Assembly (NCBI GenBank): GCA_965656195.1
Contig: CBFHJL010000034.1
Coordinates: 1-27,859 of the forward strand
Direction of reading: 5' to 3'
Length of the DNA stretch: 27,859 nucleotides
DNA from: Brumimicrobium sp965656195
GTDB taxonomy: Bacteria; Bacteroidota; Bacteroidia; Flavobacteriales_D; Crocinitomicaceae
Part shown: in pieces, positions 24,507-27,859 of the stretch
Layout of the letters: each line of letters opens with the position of its first letter
How positions within the stretch are numbered: position 1 is the stretch's first letter
Notes under the pieces: model-generated
The model's database searches: none
Told to the model about the DNA's origin: nothing
The model's input: only the letters and a program-made list of their open reading frames with translations
Program-made: the position numbers and the translations under genes

Positions 24507-24870
24507 AGCAAATCTATAAGCCGGGTTCTGTACCAATAATAAAACTGGTGCCTGTCATTTCTCTAGTACTAACGTCACCGTTAGCATCAATCGATCTACC
24601 CTCTGAGTCAGGCGAGCAGCCCTCAAACCTCAGTTTACATGATCTTTCAGCCCATAAGGTTTACCCTGCTCCCTACATCACTGCAAAGGACGGTGAGCTC
24701 TTACCTCGCCATTTCACTATGACCTTAATTGTAACATCAAGGCTACCTATTTTCTGTGGCACTGTCTGTATTCATCAAAGATGAACCCTTCCCGTTAGGA
24801 AGTATGGCGCTCTGTGCTGCCCGGACTTTCCTCTTGCGGTGCAAGACCACAAGCGACAAGCCGATTTGCT
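24507..24870 (-). ncRNA. rnpB: RNase P RNA (bacterial type A)
   Basis: The catalytic RNA of RNase P, which trims 5' leaders from pre-tRNAs. On the minus strand the universal 5' block AGAGGAAAGTCCGGGC occurs near 24839-24824. The central ACAGTGCCACAGAAAA and GGCGAGGTAAGAGCTCACC elements follow, and the 3' block ACAGAACCCGGCTTAT occurs near 24532-24517. The ends AGCAAATC (24870-24863) and GATTTGCT (24514-24507) pair as helix P1, which fixes both boundaries to within a few bases and gives about 364 nt. A T-rich tail follows the 3' end. Any open reading frame inside it is spurious. Confidence 0.96.
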
Positions 24871-24875
24871 ATCTA

Positions 24876-24883
24876 CAAATTTA
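24876..24883 (-). promoter_or_regulatory. Promoter -7 box of rnpB (TAAATTTG)
   Basis: A perfect TAnnTTTG match on the minus strand whose last base lies 6 nt before the P1 helix 5' end at 24870, exactly where transcription would be expected to start. A consensus TTG -33 box at 17-23 nt upstream is not clear. It lies between rnpB and the preceding stop at 24889, so initiation signals extend into the upstream coding end. Confidence 0.6.
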
Positions 24884-24888
24884 AGGAA

Positions 24889-25974
24889 TTATTCAACAAT
24901 AAGCTTCGAAACACGACTCCCTTTGCTAGTAGTTAGAACAATATTGTAAACACCAGGAGATAACTCTGAAGTATCAATCTGTTCAAAATTACTTTGGCTA
25001 TCCTGACCAATGATTTTTTGTCCTTGTAGGTCATAGATAACGATTGTTTCAATTGGCAATTCACTTTTGATGTTTACGATCCCTTTGCTTGGATTTGGAT
25101 AAATCGTCGCCTTAAATGCAGATTCATTATTTAAACTGGCATCCAACCCAAGGTAATCATCTCTATATGTAATTGAAGTAACATTCTCAGATCCATTTAT
25201 TTCTTCTGTTTGAATAAGCATTACTGGACGCATTTCATCTTTTGCCCACCATTCATATTCATGTGTTGTTCGTTCGATAGGTATCCATGTAGCAAACCCT
25301 TGAATATCAATATACAACGAATCTTGTTCGTTTATCACATGGTGAACGCGTAAACTATTATACGTTCCATTCGGCAGTACAAGTGTACCATTTCCGTCAA
25401 CTTCAGAAGATCTCTGACGGTATTGACGAAATATTGCGTTAAATATAGGGTTGAAATCCATGTTTGTATATCCTCTACTACTGTATACGTCACCAAATTC
25501 CATTGGGAATTTATACCCGGTTTCAATCGTATCGCTTCTAAAACCAACTTGTTGACCATCTACTTTAAAACTATAACCAGTATATCTTAAAGAATCTGTA
25601 TCTTTTTTTATGATACGATTAATATCTTCAATATTTACTGGGAGAAAACTAGTGAAGTCTTCAAACGGAATACCATCAAAAGGACGATAATAAGAAGATA
25701 TATACTGCGGCGGAGCAGTAGGGCCAAATTGAAAACTTACAATTAATCCAGCACTTGAAATTGAATATGCTTTTTCTAATCGCTGACTATTAGCTATCAA
25801 TGTAGAAAAATCCCAAACTGAATTAGCTCCAGTTGATGTATAGTCTATTGCTTGATCAAGAGTTGAAGAAACCCTTGCAGTATCTTCTGCTGAAAAGAAA
25901 TCAGTTTCAACAATTGATAATTGAGTATGTCCGAAAGAGGCGAACAGTAAAATAAATAGTAGTGAAGTTCTCAT
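24889..25974 (-). CDS. Secreted protein with T9SS type A sorting domain
   Basis: A 361-aa protein. A TTG three codons upstream is also in frame, but ATG at 25974 begins a signal peptide directly (MRTSLLFILLFASFGHTQ). The mature part from about 20 to 275 has no recognised domain; it has typical features of a mature extracellular beta-sandwich, such as SVWDFSTLIANSQ and TTHEYEWWAKDEMRPVML. Residues 286-361 (FKATIYPNPSKGIVNI ... SPGVYNIVLTTSKG) form a type A T9SS sorting domain, so the product is probably displayed at the cell surface or released. It follows the lipoprotein gene by 31 bp and ends 6 bp before the rnpB promoter box. Function is unknown. Confidence 0.85.
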   Translation of the reverse strand: MRTSLLFILLFASFGHTQLSIVETDFFSAEDTARVSSTLDQAIDYTSTGANSVWDFSTLIANSQRLEKAYSISSAGLIVSFQFGPTAPPQYISSYYRPFDGIPFEDFTSFLPVNIEDINRIIKKDTDSLRYTGYSFKVDGQQVGFRSDTIETGYKFPMEFGDVYSSRGYTNMDFNPIFNAIFRQYRQRSSEVDGNGTLVLPNGTYNSLRVHHVINEQDSLYIDIQGFATWIPIERTTHEYEWWAKDEMRPVMLIQTEEINGSENVTSITYRDDYLGLDASLNNESAFKATIYPNPSKGIVNIKSELPIETIVIYDLQGQKIIGQDSQSNFEQIDTSELSPGVYNIVLTTSKGSRVSKLIVE

Positions 25975-26005
25975 AGTTAGCAATTTGAGACAAATATAAC
26001 GTTTA

Positions 26006-27070
26006 TTAGTGAGCTATACCGAACTGAATATTGAAAGAACCGTTAACAGTGTCCATCGTTGACTGCTTGACGAATGTAGCGTTGAGAACCCCTTCTATAA
26101 AGGTTACGTTTTGACTATTATCATTAGTTCCATAGTCAAAGGAGTTGGTTACTATGATTTGTTGATCTTGATTCCCAGGACTGCTAACATAACTTTCTCC
26201 ATTGTGATTAATTGTAATTGAAGCTTTGTGATCCCAAGATAAATTACTTTGATTCTCAATGTTACTGAGGTCTTCAATTTTATTATTAGTGTTCAGTCGA
26301 TTTACCCAAATCTCCCTTTCTCTAAAACTACCATTTCCGAAATGTATTTTGGCTTTTAAAGAATAACTGTTTAACCCTGAAATACTATCTCTATAGGTAA
26401 GATTTTGTGAGATGAGAACATCATTTCTGAACCATTCTATAGATTCGATTTCATTATTTGGAGCTTCTACTAAGGATATAATCTGATTGTCTTGACCAAC
26501 TAGATATTTTACTACTGCATTAACATTTTTTTGATAACCGATCAAGTAAGTGTTGCATGTGCTACCAGTACTGCCGTCAATAAACTCGATGTCTGCACAG
26601 ATATCATATTTCCCAGGTTGTTGAATGGAAATCTCTTCATAGGACTGTTCTTCTCCGTTAATGGTCCATGTAAGATCATCAATGTATTGACTATTCGAAA
26701 ACATGTTTTTGGATAAGACTGCGAGAACAGTTCCATTTTCGTAAGGCGCAATTGGAATAGAACTTCCTATAATATCAGTATTGAGGTCAGGAATATCAAG
26801 CATACCATCCGAGATATTGATTTTAAACTCGGAGTTGTTGCTTACAAGTGAACCACGATAATTATCGACACCATTCACATTAGCAATATCCGTGTACATA
26901 AACGTATTCGCATTTCCTGCTACCAATTCAATATCGTTGCCTTCTATCGAGCCTCTTGCACTAAAAACCGGATCGTTACTCGGTGGATTCGGAGTAATTT
27001 CTTCCTTTGTGCATGCGATGAAAAAGCTCAAAGTCGCAATAAGAATAGGTGTTTTAATTGAAATCCTCAT
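26006..27070 (-). CDS. Lipoprotein of unknown function
   Basis: A 354-aa protein with type II signal peptide MRISIKTPILIATLSFFIAC; lipobox FIAC places the lipidated cysteine at residue 20, followed by a TKEEITPNPPSNDP linker of the kind that often spaces surface lipoproteins from the membrane. The rest is strand-rich and asparagine-rich, with segments such as DLTWTINGEEQSYEE and PGKYDICADIEF suggesting PKD-like or Ig-like modules. No family is recognised. The start ATG shares one base with the preceding stop (TAATG), so it is translationally coupled to the upstream barrel gene. Confidence 0.8.
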   Translation of the reverse strand: MRISIKTPILIATLSFFIACTKEEITPNPPSNDPVFSARGSIEGNDIELVAGNANTFMYTDIANVNGVDNYRGSLVSNNSEFKINISDGMLDIPDLNTDIIGSSIPIAPYENGTVLAVLSKNMFSNSQYIDDLTWTINGEEQSYEEISIQQPGKYDICADIEFIDGSTGSTCNTYLIGYQKNVNAVVKYLVGQDNQIISLVEAPNNEIESIEWFRNDVLISQNLTYRDSISGLNSYSLKAKIHFGNGSFREREIWVNRLNTNNKIEDLSNIENQSNLSWDHKASITINHNGESYVSSPGNQDQQIIVTNSFDYGTNDNSQNVTFIEGVLNATFVKQSTMDTVNGSFNIQFGIAH

Positions 27071-27859
27071 TACTTAAAAATGTTATATCGAATTGAAACC
27101 TGGCCAAATACAGGATTAGTAGTTGCCGATTCATTGAAATAATCTCCTTCCTTAATGCGGTTTGTGAAACTAGTTCCTAATTTCAATCCAGCAGAGAATT
27201 GTTCGCCTAACTGTTGGTATATCCATACATATCCTTGTGTAGAAAACTTATTTAGTCCGTTACTAAATCCACTTATGTTTTCGCTGCTCATCAATTCAAA
27301 ATCTTCATATTTCTGCATGAGCATTGAAGTATTTACAAGGTAATTCGCCTGAAGTCCCATACCAAAACTTGTCTTACCTAATTTGTAGCCTAACTCAACT
27401 GGGATGTAAACATCATACATGTTTTGATAAGATAGGTCTGTTTGGTAATTCACCACGCCAAAGCCATAAAATTTTGCTCTTTGACTAACAACTAAGTCGG
27501 AATTAGTTGATGCCTGTATACCAAAACCTGTACTGAATATAACGTTTGACTTGTTGTAAATGCCTTTCATTGCTAAGCTGAAAAGCCCTGATTCGAAAGG
27601 ACGGCTTGTTTTATAATTCTCCATTATTCCGGCATCCACCTCCAATGCTAAATTCCAATTCCTATTAACTCCACCAGTTATTAAGCTTGATTTGAATTGA
27701 TTGTCAAATTCTAATTGCTTGATGGTCAGAGAGCGCCTTGATTCATTTAGCGGACTTAGATTAGTAGAATTAACCTCACGAGAAGCGGAAACTGCATCGC
27801 TGCGTGTTCCGCTATGATTAAGTAGATCTTCACTTACTAGCTCTTTTTGCTGAGAAGAT
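27070..27859 (-). CDS. Outer-membrane beta-barrel protein, N-terminus beyond the window (partial)
   Basis: The frame is open from the window edge to the stop at 27070, giving at least 262 residues; the true start lies upstream of this window. A TTG at 27645 is a poor start because the coding frame continues past it without stops. The first ~75 visible residues are polar and Ser/Asn-rich (SASREVNSTNLSPLNESRRS), a linker. From about NRNWNLALEVDAG the sequence alternates as amphipathic strands (FSLAMKGIYNKSNVIFSTGFG, YIPVELGYKLGKTSFGMGLQ) and ends VRYNIFK-like (QVSIRYNIFK), as in outer-membrane barrels. The linker-plus-barrel design recalls Bacteroidota proteins with an N-terminal periplasmic or inner-membrane part, but that part is not visible. 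Confidence 0.82.
   Translation of the reverse strand, partial: SSQQKELVSEDLLNHSGTRSDAVSASREVNSTNLSPLNESRRSLTIKQLEFDNQFKSSLITGGVNRNWNLALEVDAGIMENYKTSRPFESGLFSLAMKGIYNKSNVIFSTGFGIQASTNSDLVVSQRAKFYGFGVVNYQTDLSYQNMYDVYIPVELGYKLGKTSFGMGLQANYLVNTSMLMQKYEDFELMSSENISGFSNGLNKFSTQGYVWIYQQLGEQFSAGLKLGTSFTNRIKEGDYFNESATTNPVFGQVSIRYNIFK

Noticed and set aside
24548..24784. 78-aa open reading frame on the plus strand
   Set aside because: It lies antisense inside RNase P RNA and has no protein-like features.

Overview
This window looks like low-GC Bacteroidota DNA, probably a marine Flavobacteriia/Crocinitomicaceae-like lineage, although I cannot place the taxon further by eye. The evidence is the number of secreted proteins with type IX secretion system (T9SS) sorting domains: four type A C-termini with a YPNP/FPNP start and one CHU_C type B C-terminus. 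It is supported by a PorP/SprF-family outer-membrane protein, several lipoproteins, a WD40-caspase protein, TAnnTTTG-like promoter boxes and an absence of clear Shine-Dalgarno sites. The long run of Ns flanked by identical 77-bp copies points to a short-read draft or metagenome assembly.

Plus-strand half (75-16235). The first four genes are tightly packed and probably one transcription unit. They encode a 2155-aa secreted protein (an FG-GAP/VCBS-like region, two Ig/PKD-like domains, 15 tandem ~75-aa domains and a type A sorting domain), a 740-aa Ig-repeat protein with a CHU_C type B sorting domain, a PorP/SprF barrel fused to a coiled coil and a SPOR-like domain (its gene overlaps the preceding one by 8 bp), and a second FG-GAP protein with a type A sorting domain. 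A small two-TM membrane protein follows, then a large secreted GH18-like hydrolase with a CUB domain. The layout resembles SprB/SprF-type adhesin loci: one PorP/SprF partner beside the type B cargo, plus surface proteins that probably serve attachment or gliding.

Minus-strand half (16240-27859). A secreted WD40-caspase (C14) protein ends 4 bp from the GH18 gene, in convergent orientation. Next comes a three-gene unit (lipoprotein, DUF2147 protein, outer-membrane barrel) that ends in a good intrinsic terminator. Then come an O-methyltransferase, a threonine aldolase and a lipoprotein in a compact unit, the RNase P RNA gene, and a further unit of T9SS type A protein, lipoprotein and outer-membrane barrel. 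The last barrel gene runs off the window end.

The most useful observations are: (i) the repeat array of the giant protein contains an exact 1128-bp (five-domain) block duplication that is still visible despite divergence; (ii) a SprF-coiled coil-SPOR fusion sits next to a type B cargo; (iii) a probably periplasmic WD40-caspase has an intact His/Cys dyad; and (iv) the N gap is very likely an artefact, since collapsing the 77-bp overlap restores a normal 213-aa methyltransferase.
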